Shown: piece by piece, positions 1 through 4,536 of the stretch | Position numbering within the stretch: the stretch's first letter is position 1 | How the letters are laid out: every line of letters begins with the position of its first letter | Origin: Candidatus Omnitrophota bacterium | GTDB lineage: Bacteria > Omnitrophota > Gorgyraeia > 2-02-FULL-51-18 | Direction: 5' to 3' | DNA length: 6,270 bases | NCBI GenBank assembly: GCA_016196505.1 | Contig: JACPXO010000124.1 | Span: 1-6,270 of the forward strand | The notes under the pieces: generated by a model | Database searches by the model: none | The model's input: only the letters and a program-made list of their open reading frames with translations | What the model was told of the DNA's origin: nothing | Program-made: the position numbers and the translations under genes

Positions 1-106
1 AAAACGTTCCAAGGGTTTTGAAAGGTTCTGCATGAGAAAATCGATTATACCTGATGGGGAACGCTCTGTCACTTCGTCCGGCGGAAAGTCGCCAAGCCAG
101 GGGCTT

Positions 107-117
107 TGTGATAGATT
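107..117 (+). promoter_or_regulatory. Possible extended -10 promoter of tadA
   Basis: A TG-A-TAGATT element (TGn at 109-111, hexamer TAGATT at 112-117, 4 of 6 matches to TATAAT) lies just upstream of the tadA start. A start site about 7 nt downstream would fall at roughly 124-125, almost on the ATG at 126. The transcript would then be leaderless or nearly so, which would fit the absence of a Shine-Dalgarno sequence. No convincing -35 is seen. A TGTGA half-site occurs at 107-111 but has no partner half, so I do not call a CRP-type operator here. Bases 1-106 hold no recognised gene. Confidence 0.25.
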
Positions 118-125
118 AGTGCTCT

Positions 126-605
126 ATGATGAGCGAGCGGAAGGAACTCGATAAGCATTTTATGCGTCTGGCCATCCAAGAAGCAGAGAAGGCCTTTCGG
201 TCCGACGAGGTCCCCGTCGGGGCGGTGCTCGTGCGTCAAAACCAGGTCATCGGCCGGGCCCATAACCAGGTAAAGCTCCTTAAAGACCCCACGGCCCACG
301 CCGAGATGATCGCGATGACCCAAGGGTGCGAGGCCGTCGGGTCCGAGCATTTACGGGGCGTCACGGTTTATGTTACACTTGAACCCTGCCCGATGTGCGT
401 CGGGGCGATGATCCTGGCGCGGATCGATCGTCTCGTATTCGGCGCCCGGGAAAAGAAAACGGGCGCTTGCGGTTCCAAGCTGCATCTTTTGGCTGAAACC
501 CGGTGGAACCATAGGTTTCCCATAGAAGAAGGCCTTTTGGAGTTCGAATCCGCCGCGCTCTTGCAGGAATTTTTCAAAAAACAGAGGCAAGAAAAAAGCC
601 GCTAA
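126..605 (+). CDS. tadA: tRNA-specific adenosine deaminase TadA
   Basis: This is a 159-residue zinc-dependent deaminase of the cytidine/deoxycytidylate deaminase fold. It converts adenosine 34 to inosine in the wobble position of tRNA-Arg(ACG) in the cytoplasm. The catalytic signature is complete: His58-Ala-Glu60 (zinc ligand and proton-shuttling Glu) and Pro87-Cys88-Pro-Met-Cys91 (two zinc-binding cysteines). The N-terminal 'EVPVGAVLV' strand (28-36), the 'NQV' stretch near 47-49 and the 'GAREKKTGACGS' stretch (106-117) are typical of TadA rather than of free-base deaminases. The length matches the family (about 150-170 residues). Two ATG codons are adjacent (126 and 129) and no Shine-Dalgarno precedes them, so the exact start is slightly uncertain. 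The SGNH gene follows after 24 nt and a tRNA-Ser gene lies further down, so co-transcription is likely. Confidence 0.95.
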   Translation: MMSERKELDKHFMRLAIQEAEKAFRSDEVPVGAVLVRQNQVIGRAHNQVKLLKDPTAHAEMIAMTQGCEAVGSEHLRGVTVYVTLEPCPMCVGAMILARIDRLVFGAREKKTGACGSKLHLLAETRWNHRFPIEEGLLEFESAALLQEFFKKQRQEKSR

Positions 606-617
606 GGCCAGCCGAAA

Positions 618-622
618 AGGAG
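618..622 (+). promoter_or_regulatory. Ribosome binding site for a TTG start
   Basis: AGGAG ends 7 nt before the TTG at 630. No ATG or GTG in the same frame fits better, so this site is the reason for choosing the unusual TTG start of the first SGNH gene. Confidence 0.7.
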
Positions 623-629
623 TGGTTTT

Positions 630-1727
630 TTGTTCAAAAAAAGCGGGTGGGTGAATTTCCTTATTTCTTTTTCCTCCTTTATCCTGGTTCTGGGTATTGC
701 CGACAGCGCGGCGAGGTGGTGGTTTCAAGTCCCGTCGAGTTACCTGAAACGTATCGTGCGCGTTGACCCGCACGCCGATCGGCCCAAACGGCTTGAACCG
801 AACTTAAACGTGAGGATCACCGGCGGCTACCGCGAATTTAACTACCGGCTGACCAGTGACGCGAATGGGTTTCGCAACAGCCCTTCTTTATCCAGCGGCT
901 CGGGCGGGGAGGGAGAGGTCGTTTTTCTCGGAGATTCACAGACGGTTGGGGTAGGTGTCGACGATGCCGAAACCTACCCTTCGCAGGTCGGCAGAAAGAT
1001 GGGTGTCGGAGTTTTGAATGCCGCTTGTTACGGGTACAGCAACTTGGAGTCGGAGCGCCTGTTGGTGGAGATCCTCCGGGAACGCTCACCGCGCGTCGTG
1101 GTGCTGGGTTTTTTCGCCGGCAATGACCCCTATGAGAATTTCGCTCAAGCCGGCTTTTTTTCGGGCGTGAGCGGCCGCGCGTCCGCCGGAAAAAGTTTGT
1201 GGGCGAACCTCAAGGATTATTTGGACGCGCACTCATACATTTACAATAGTTTCATACGGCTCAGGCGCTACGAGTTTTTCAACCGGTTCTTGTACCGCTT
1301 GGGACTCGTTAATCCGGCGCTACCGGGGGAACTCGTGGTTTTTAGGAAAGAAGCCGATCCCAAACAGGGCGCTTTTTGGCGGGTCACCGAAGAGGCCATC
1401 ACGCGGATGGATGAGGCCGTCAGACAGCGCGGCGGGCGTTTTGTCCTGCTTTTTCTGCCGGACCGTTTTCAGGTGGATGCCCTTTATTGGGCCGGCTGGA
1501 AGCAGAAGTATCGGTTGAACGACGGCGATTTTGACCGCGAGGGTCCGAACCGCCGCATGAAAGGATTTGCGGAGCAGCGGGGGATCTCTTTTTTAGACGT
1601 GACCGAAAAACTGCGGTCGGAGGAAGAAGCGGGGAGACATCCCTACTGGGTCATGGACAGCCATTTTTCTCCGCATGGCAACCGGGTGATCGCCGAAGCG
1701 CTGTCGGATTTTATGAAGAAAATTTGA
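630..1727 (+). CDS. Membrane-anchored SGNH/GDSL-type hydrolase
   Basis: This is a 365-residue protein with a short basic N-terminus and one hydrophobic segment (about residues 9-26), read as a signal anchor that places the rest in the periplasm or outside. All SGNH blocks are visible: Gly101-Asp102-Ser103 (nucleophile), Gly135 in 'ACYGYSN', Gly164-Asn165-Asp166 (oxyanion Asn), and a C-terminal Asp343-Ser-His345 followed by 'FSPHGN'. An N-terminal 'N..GFR' motif (79-83) precedes the catalytic domain, as is common in SGNH proteins of exopolysaccharide or cell-surface acylation loci. Family knowledge suggests an esterase, or an acyl transferase/deacetylase acting on surface glycans, but the substrate cannot be read from the sequence. 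The start is TTG, supported by AGGAG at 618-622. It probably shares a transcript with tadA upstream and with the tRNA 6 nt downstream. The gene at 1880 is a diverged paralog. Confidence 0.85.
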   Translation: MFKKSGWVNFLISFSSFILVLGIADSAARWWFQVPSSYLKRIVRVDPHADRPKRLEPNLNVRITGGYREFNYRLTSDANGFRNSPSLSSGSGGEGEVVFLGDSQTVGVGVDDAETYPSQVGRKMGVGVLNAACYGYSNLESERLLVEILRERSPRVVVLGFFAGNDPYENFAQAGFFSGVSGRASAGKSLWANLKDYLDAHSYIYNSFIRLRRYEFFNRFLYRLGLVNPALPGELVVFRKEADPKQGAFWRVTEEAITRMDEAVRQRGGRFVLLFLPDRFQVDALYWAGWKQKYRLNDGDFDREGPNRRMKGFAEQRGISFLDVTEKLRSEEEAGRHPYWVMDSHFSPHGNRVIAEALSDFMKKI

Positions 1728-1733
1728 AGTTTT

Positions 1734-1821
1734 GGAGAGGTGCGTGAGTGGCCTAAGCGGCGCGCCTGGAAAGCGCGTAATCCGAAAGGGTTCCAGGGTT
1801 CGAATCCCTGCCTCTCCGCCA
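1734..1821 (+). tRNA. tRNA-Ser (anticodon GGA)
   Basis: This is an 88-nt class II tRNA with CCA encoded (1819-1821). The acceptor stem GGAGAGG (1734-1740) pairs with CCTCTCC (1811-1817), followed by discriminator G1818. The anticodon stem CGCGC (1761-1765) pairs with GCGCG (1773-1777) around the 7-nt loop CTGGAAA, giving anticodon GGA at 1768-1770, which reads UCC and UCU serine codons. The T arm is CAGGG-TTCGAAT-CCCTG (1794-1810). A long variable arm (about 1778-1793, with TCC-GAAA-GGG able to pair) is typical of serine tRNAs. The gene begins only 6 nt after the stop of the upstream SGNH gene, so it is either processed from that transcript or driven from within the gene's end. Confidence 0.96.
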
Positions 1822-1834
1822 GTTTTGCTTTGGT

Positions 1835-1862
1835 TTGGCTCGGGTAAAACGGTTTACTTAAT
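1835..1862 (+). promoter_or_regulatory. Weak candidate promoter for the second SGNH gene
   Basis: TTGGCT (1835-1840) and CTTAAT (1857-1862) are separated by 16 bp and could be a sigma70-type -35/-10 pair in the 58-nt gap after the tRNA. Each half is only a moderate match. A start near 1869 would leave a leader of about 11 nt without a Shine-Dalgarno, so the element is speculative. Confidence 0.2.
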
Positions 1863-1879
1863 AGCCATCGATAAATTTC

Positions 1880-3046
1880 ATGAATAAAGAGCTAAAATTT
1901 TCAATAGCATTGTTCTTTTGCGCGATAGCCGTTGCTTTTTTAATGGGGGAAGCGCTGGTCCGATGGATCGGGCACTTTGACGGGGACGGGAACTTTTTTG
2001 TCCATTCATTCAAGCTCTACCCTTATCGCGTGCCTTTGGAAAAGTGGAACGAGAGTATTCATCAGTACCTCTTATCAGAAAACAGCTACCTAAAGTACGA
2101 CCCCTTTCTAGGTTGGAGTCCCAGGCCAAACAGTCGATCAGAAGATGGGTTATATTCATATAACAGCGATGCTATACGAACGCCTGCCAGCGGATCGGTT
2201 ATTTCAAAAATTCCTGATCCGGGAGTTTTGAGAATAGCCATTTTTGGAGATTCATTCACTCATGGTGACGACGTTTCATTTGAGGATACCTGGGGATTTT
2301 TTTTGGAGAACGATCTTAAGAAAGCCGGTATTAACGCGGAAGTGCTTAACTTTGGCGCCGGCGGCTATGGGATGGACCAGAGTTTTGTTAGATGGAGGAA
2401 GACAGGTCATTTATATGATCCTCAAATCGTTATATTCGGCTTGCAGTTGGAAAATATGAATAGAAATGTTAGTGTCTCAAGGGCGTTTTATTACTCAGAC
2501 ACAGGGATCCCTTTTCTCAAGCCCCGTTTTATTTTGGAACAGGGCGCATTAAAGTTAGTTAACGTTCCAAGCCCTTCACCGGATGAGATCATCGGTATTA
2601 TTAGAAAGTTTGACGCCTGGGAATACTCAAAGTATGAATATTGGTACGACAAAGACCGGTATCAAGACCATCTATTTTTGAGGAGCAAATTTCTTTCTTT
2701 TTTCTATTCACTCATTAATGAAAAGTTTAAAAAAAGTCTTGCGCGCAAAGAAGACCCGGAAGTTTTAAGTTTAGCCATTATTTCAAAATTCAAAGCCGAA
2801 GTTGAGTCTGAGGGAAAAATTTTCTGTATTGTTTTTCTCCCCGCCAGGACCGATTTAACCGCTCCCAACGTGCGTTTTCTCAGAAAAATAGATGAAGCGG
2901 CAACGATGATCGATACCCGGGTCACTTTTTTGAAGGAGGCGGATAAGTTAGGCGCCCAAGCGTTGATCCCACGCCATTACTCAGCGAGAGGCAATGAGAT
3001 AGTGGCTGAGGCGCTCACGGATTTTATTGTCACAATGAAACGCTGA
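1880..3046 (+). CDS. SGNH-fold envelope protein, catalytic Asp apparently lost
   Basis: This 388-residue protein has a single N-terminal hydrophobic segment (about residues 7-23) and is presumably anchored in the inner membrane with a periplasmic domain. SGNH features are Gly123-Asp124-Ser125 in 'FGDSFTHGDD', a block II Gly (Gly162 in 'GAGGYG') and Asn192 aligning with the oxyanion Asn. A 'YDPFLGWSPRPN' stretch (73-84) resembles the N-terminal motif of exopolysaccharide-associated SGNH proteins. At the C-terminus 'PRHYSARGN' (364-372) aligns with 'DSHFSPHGN' of the upstream paralog. His366 is kept, but Pro364 stands where the catalytic Asp should be. It may act as a Ser-His dyad, have a changed activity or be non-catalytic. 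No Shine-Dalgarno is visible before the ATG; the frame is intact to the stop. The gene is visibly AT-richer than its neighbours and directly follows the tRNA-Ser 3' end, which suggests acquisition. The substrate is unknown. Confidence 0.75.
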   Translation: MNKELKFSIALFFCAIAVAFLMGEALVRWIGHFDGDGNFFVHSFKLYPYRVPLEKWNESIHQYLLSENSYLKYDPFLGWSPRPNSRSEDGLYSYNSDAIRTPASGSVISKIPDPGVLRIAIFGDSFTHGDDVSFEDTWGFFLENDLKKAGINAEVLNFGAGGYGMDQSFVRWRKTGHLYDPQIVIFGLQLENMNRNVSVSRAFYYSDTGIPFLKPRFILEQGALKLVNVPSPSPDEIIGIIRKFDAWEYSKYEYWYDKDRYQDHLFLRSKFLSFFYSLINEKFKKSLARKEDPEVLSLAIISKFKAEVESEGKIFCIVFLPARTDLTAPNVRFLRKIDEAATMIDTRVTFLKEADKLGAQALIPRHYSARGNEIVAEALTDFIVTMKR

Positions 3047-3073
3047 CCCATGGGGTTTATCCGGTTTTTGTCG

Positions 3074-3089
3074 CGTGATTTTCGTCACA
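3074..3089 (+). promoter_or_regulatory. CRP/FNR-family operator upstream of the winged-helix gene
   Basis: The sequence CGTGA-TTTTCG-TCACA matches the TGTGA-N6-TCACA CRP-type palindrome at nine of ten positions. Its centre (3081.5) lies 30.5 bp before the candidate -10 hexamer at 3112. A start site at 3123 would put the operator at -41.5, the class II activation position. The right half plus flank, CGTCACAGAC, is identical to that of the site at 4265-4280. The regulator encoded at 3571 is the obvious candidate to bind it. Confidence 0.65.
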
Positions 3090-3111
3090 GACAGTATCGT
3101 TCGTCCTGGCT

Positions 3112-3117
3112 TATACT
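3112..3117 (+). promoter_or_regulatory. -10 element of the winged-helix gene promoter
   Basis: TATACT (5 of 6 matches to TATAAT) has no good -35 at the expected distance. That is normal for a class II activated promoter whose -35 region is covered by a CRP-family protein. The predicted start near A3123 gives a leader of about 41 nt. Confidence 0.5.
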
Positions 3118-3163
3118 TTCTTAATTGAAAGATCGCACGGTTTAAACCAAAAAAGGAGGGACC

Positions 3164-3397
3164 ATGAGCGATTGTTACCATGAGATCGGAGAGACCGCCG
3201 GTAAGATCTACCGGGTTCTCGAAAAAGGGGGCTCGCAGAACGTAGGCGCCCTGAGAAAGTCGGCTGAGGTGAGAGACGGCGATCTGTTCAACCAAGCGCT
3301 TGGCTGGCTGGCGCGCGAAGCCAAGATCCAATTTAAAAAGAACGGCAAACAGCTCGAAGTGTCTCTCGAGTCGTTTTCGTGCTGTCAAACCCAGTAA
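3164..3397 (+). CDS. Small winged-helix protein, PF10771/DUF2582-like
   Basis: This is a 77-residue protein with a strong Shine-Dalgarno (AAGGAGG, 3153-3159) just before the ATG. The pattern 'IGETAGKIYRVLE' (8-20), then a helix pair ending in 'LFNQALGWLAREAKIQF' (41-57) and a short charged strand 'KKNGKQLEVSLE' (58-69), fits the winged helix-turn-helix family PF10771 (DUF2582) as I remember it. These are small, mostly uncharacterised bacterial and archaeal proteins. DNA binding is suggested by the fold, but no target is known. Cysteines sit at position 4 and as a pair at 73-74 in an otherwise polar tail. The gene stands alone under a promoter with a CRP-type operator, upstream of the regulator gene, so it is probably an output of that regulator. 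Confidence 0.8.
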   Translation: MSDCYHEIGETAGKIYRVLEKGGSQNVGALRKSAEVRDGDLFNQALGWLAREAKIQFKKNGKQLEVSLESFSCCQTQ

Positions 3398-3477
3398 GAG
3401 TCGGTCGGCAACTGAATTTTTAAAAAGATTTAGACCCCACTTCCTTGAAGCGGAGCTTTGTGTTTTTTCCTGCCAAC

Positions 3478-3506
3478 ACTTAGGGACGAAACTCTCCTAA
3501 GTTTCG
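3478..3506. repeat. Two overlapping inverted repeats before the regulator gene
   Basis: ACTTAGG (3478-3484) is the inverse of CCTAAGT (3496-3502), and CGAAAC (3487-3492) is the inverse of GTTTCG (3501-3506). The right arms overlap, so the two structures are mutually exclusive in RNA; in DNA they could be a protein site. No T-run follows, so this is not an ordinary terminator. It lies just before the candidate promoter of the CRP-like gene. Confidence 0.45.
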
Positions 3507-3513
3507 ATATTCC

Positions 3514-3542
3514 TTGCCTTTAGCTTTTACTTATGCGATTAT
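3514..3542 (+). promoter_or_regulatory. Candidate sigma70-type promoter of the CRP-like gene
   Basis: TTGCCT (3514-3519) and GATTAT (3537-3542) are spaced by 17 bp, each with 4 of 6 consensus matches. A start near 3549 gives a leader of about 22 nt. Unlike the two flanking promoters, it has no TGTGA-N6-TCACA palindrome, so the regulator does not appear to control itself through that motif. Confidence 0.35.
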
Positions 3543-3570
3543 TTTATGAACCAAAGGGCTCCATAATTTT

Positions 3571-4245
3571 ATGCCGTTGCCGGTTAAAAATGTCCCGCTT
3601 TTTCGTGATCTGCCCCCGGAAGAACTCAACGCCATCAAGAGTTGTTTGGTGGAAAAGGATTTTAAAAAGGGCGAGATCCTATTTCACGAGGGGGCGGTTT
3701 GTGAGCGGGTTTTTATCGTCCAGGAAGGCCGGGTCAAGGTTTATCGCACCTCCTCCTCGGGCCGCGAGCAGATCCTCGAGATCCTGGGGCCGGGAGATAC
3801 CTGCGCTTGTAATCCGGGAGCTCTCAACTGGTCCTGCCTGAGCTCCGCTACGGCAGTCACCGCCTGCAAGGTCTGGTTCCTATCGCGGAATAACTATGTC
3901 CGGATGGTGCAGACCCATGCCAAGGTTTCCCAGGCGCTCAATAAACTTTTCGCGGACCGGCTGCGCTGTTTGAGCTCCCTCGTCGAAGAAGTGTCGCTCA
4001 AGGATTCCAAAAAACGGCTGGTGAAGTTTTTGTTGGACATGCAGGCCGAGAAAAAGTCCAAAGGTGCGGGGGCCGAGACCCTTTTCATACCCTTCACCCG
4101 CGAGGAGATCGCCCAGCGGCTGGGGGTCGCCCGTGAAACGATAGCCCGTCGGCTCTATCAGCTCAAACGCTTAAAACTCATCGACGTGAAAGCCCACGAG
4201 ATCATCATCCGCAATCAGGAAGGCCTCGAGAAGCTTCTTTTCTAA
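3571..4245 (+). CDS. Cysteine-rich CRP/FNR-family transcription regulator
   Basis: This 224-residue cytoplasmic DNA-binding protein has an N-terminal cyclic-nucleotide-binding-like beta-barrel (about 10-110), a dimerisation helix (about 115-141) and a C-terminal winged helix (about 170-220). The helix-turn-helix 'TREEIAQRLGVARETIARRL' (176-195) carries Arg188-Glu189 and Arg193, matching Arg180-Glu181-Arg185 of E. coli CRP, which read TGTGA. FNR-type TTGAT reading is therefore unlikely. The phosphate-binding cassette of true cAMP receptors (G-E-x-x-x ... R-S/T-A) is absent. In its place 'GDTCACNPG' (75-83) introduces Cys78 and Cys80, with Cys89 and Cys99 nearby and Cys25, Cys44 and Cys133 elsewhere. 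A redox, metal, Fe-S or gas ligand is more plausible than cAMP, but this is inference. The start ATG has a weak AAAGGG 12 nt upstream. Palindromes fitting its recognition helix lie in front of both neighbouring transcription units. Confidence 0.88.
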   Translation: MPLPVKNVPLFRDLPPEELNAIKSCLVEKDFKKGEILFHEGAVCERVFIVQEGRVKVYRTSSSGREQILEILGPGDTCACNPGALNWSCLSSATAVTACKVWFLSRNNYVRMVQTHAKVSQALNKLFADRLRCLSSLVEEVSLKDSKKRLVKFLLDMQAEKKSKGAGAETLFIPFTREEIAQRLGVARETIARRLYQLKRLKLIDVKAHEIIIRNQEGLEKLLF

Positions 4246-4264
4246 AGGGTCATTTTCCTCTTTT

Positions 4265-4280
4265 TGTGACAGCCGTCACA
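4265..4280 (+). promoter_or_regulatory. Perfect CRP-type operator before the radical SAM unit
   Basis: The sequence TGTGA-CAGCCG-TCACA is an exact match to the CRP-type consensus. The inverted repeat extends to six bases per arm (TGTGAC/GTCACA). Its centre (4272.5) lies 29.5 bp before a CACAAT hexamer at 4302, close to the 30.5 bp of the site at 3074-3089, so class II activation is plausible. A second -10 candidate, TACTAT at 4322-4327, would instead place the operator near -61.5, a class I position. There is no T-run after the hairpin-like sequence, so I do not read it as a terminator of the upstream gene. Confidence 0.75.
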
Positions 4281-4301
4281 GACGTTCATTCCCGTATCCC
4301 G

Positions 4302-4307
4302 CACAAT
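4302..4307 (+). promoter_or_regulatory. Candidate -10 element of the small-protein/radical SAM unit
   Basis: CACAAT (4 of 6 matches) sits at the class II distance from the palindrome, with a start near 4314 and a leader of about 55 nt. The leader holds three tandem CTAT repeats (4324-4335). The alternative -10, TACTAT at 4322-4327, cannot be excluded. Confidence 0.35.
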
Positions 4308-4357
4308 AGACCCTAAGTAGATACTATCTATCTATATGTCCAGCAACCTTTAAAAAC

Positions 4358-4363
4358 GGAGGG
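4358..4363 (+). promoter_or_regulatory. Ribosome binding site for a GTG start
   Basis: GGAGGG ends 5 nt before the GTG at 4369. In-frame TAA at 4351-4353 closes the frame upstream, so this site fixes the start of the 55-residue protein. Confidence 0.75.
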
Positions 4364-4368
4364 AAGAG

Positions 4369-4536
4369 GTGTCTATCAAAGAGCCGTCTGTTTCTTTTGA
4401 AGTGGGGGAAGTGTTGGAGTTAAAAGGGTGGTTTTTCAAAATCGTGCTCGTGGACGCCTTTACCAACAAGATATGTCTCAAACGGGTTTCCAAAGAAGAA
4501 GCCGTTCAAACCCAGGCCCAGACCGGTAAGGGATGA
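4369..4536 (+). CDS. 55-residue protein coupled to a radical SAM gene, function unknown
   Basis: The frame runs from GTG 4369 (good Shine-Dalgarno GGAGGG) to TGA 4534-4536 and encodes 55 residues. The stop overlaps the ATG of the radical SAM gene as ATGA (4533-4536), the classic sign of translational coupling. The body reads as a small beta structure: 'VSFEVGEVLELKG' (7-19), 'WFFKIVLVDAFTNKICLKRV' (21-40), then a charged tail 'SKEEAVQTQAQTGKG'. It has one cysteine (Cys36), no signal peptide and no membrane segment. I do not recognise a named family. It looks more like a folded SH3/barrel-like accessory domain than a Cys- or Gly-rich RiPP precursor, but a peptide substrate or a carrier role for the enzyme cannot be ruled out. 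It is probably controlled by the CRP-type operator at 4265-4280. Confidence 0.75.
   Translation: MSIKEPSVSFEVGEVLELKGWFFKIVLVDAFTNKICLKRVSKEEAVQTQAQTGKG

Noticed and set aside
75..105. GTCCGGCGGAAAG-like stretch before tadA resembling part of the SRP RNA conserved domain, a known tadA neighbour in some bacteria.
   Set aside because: The required GTCAGG ... GGAA ... AGCAGCC arrangement and the closing stems are absent; only a short GGCGG/TCGCC hairpin is possible.
2..154. Open + strand frame from the window edge to TAA at 152-154, possibly the tail of an upstream gene overlapping tadA by 29 nt.
   Set aside because: The translated stretch is Ser/Gly/Arg-rich, unlike any family I know, and too short to judge without the sequence before base 1.
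2981..3388. Minus-strand open frame across the intergenic region and the winged-helix gene.
   Set aside because: It runs antisense to a gene with a strong ribosome site and a recognisable family pattern, and covers the operator and promoter; no protein motif is visible.
3400..3425. Possible terminator after the winged-helix gene (TCGG/CTGA stem followed by ATTTTT).
   Set aside because: The stem has only four pairs including a G-T wobble, too weak to support.
4265..4280. The six-base-arm inverted repeat read as a rho-independent terminator of the regulator gene.
   Set aside because: No T-run follows and the sequence is an exact CRP-type operator; the T-rich stretch lies on the upstream side.
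4324..4335. Three tandem CTAT units in the leader as a phase-variation repeat.
   Set aside because: Three units are too few for a convincing slippage tract, and they lie outside the coding and operator sequences.
4369..4536. The 55-residue protein as a RiPP precursor peptide for the adjacent radical SAM enzyme.
   Set aside because: It lacks a leader/core division, Gly-Gly cleavage motif or repeated core residues and has a single cysteine; an accessory domain fits better, though not proven.
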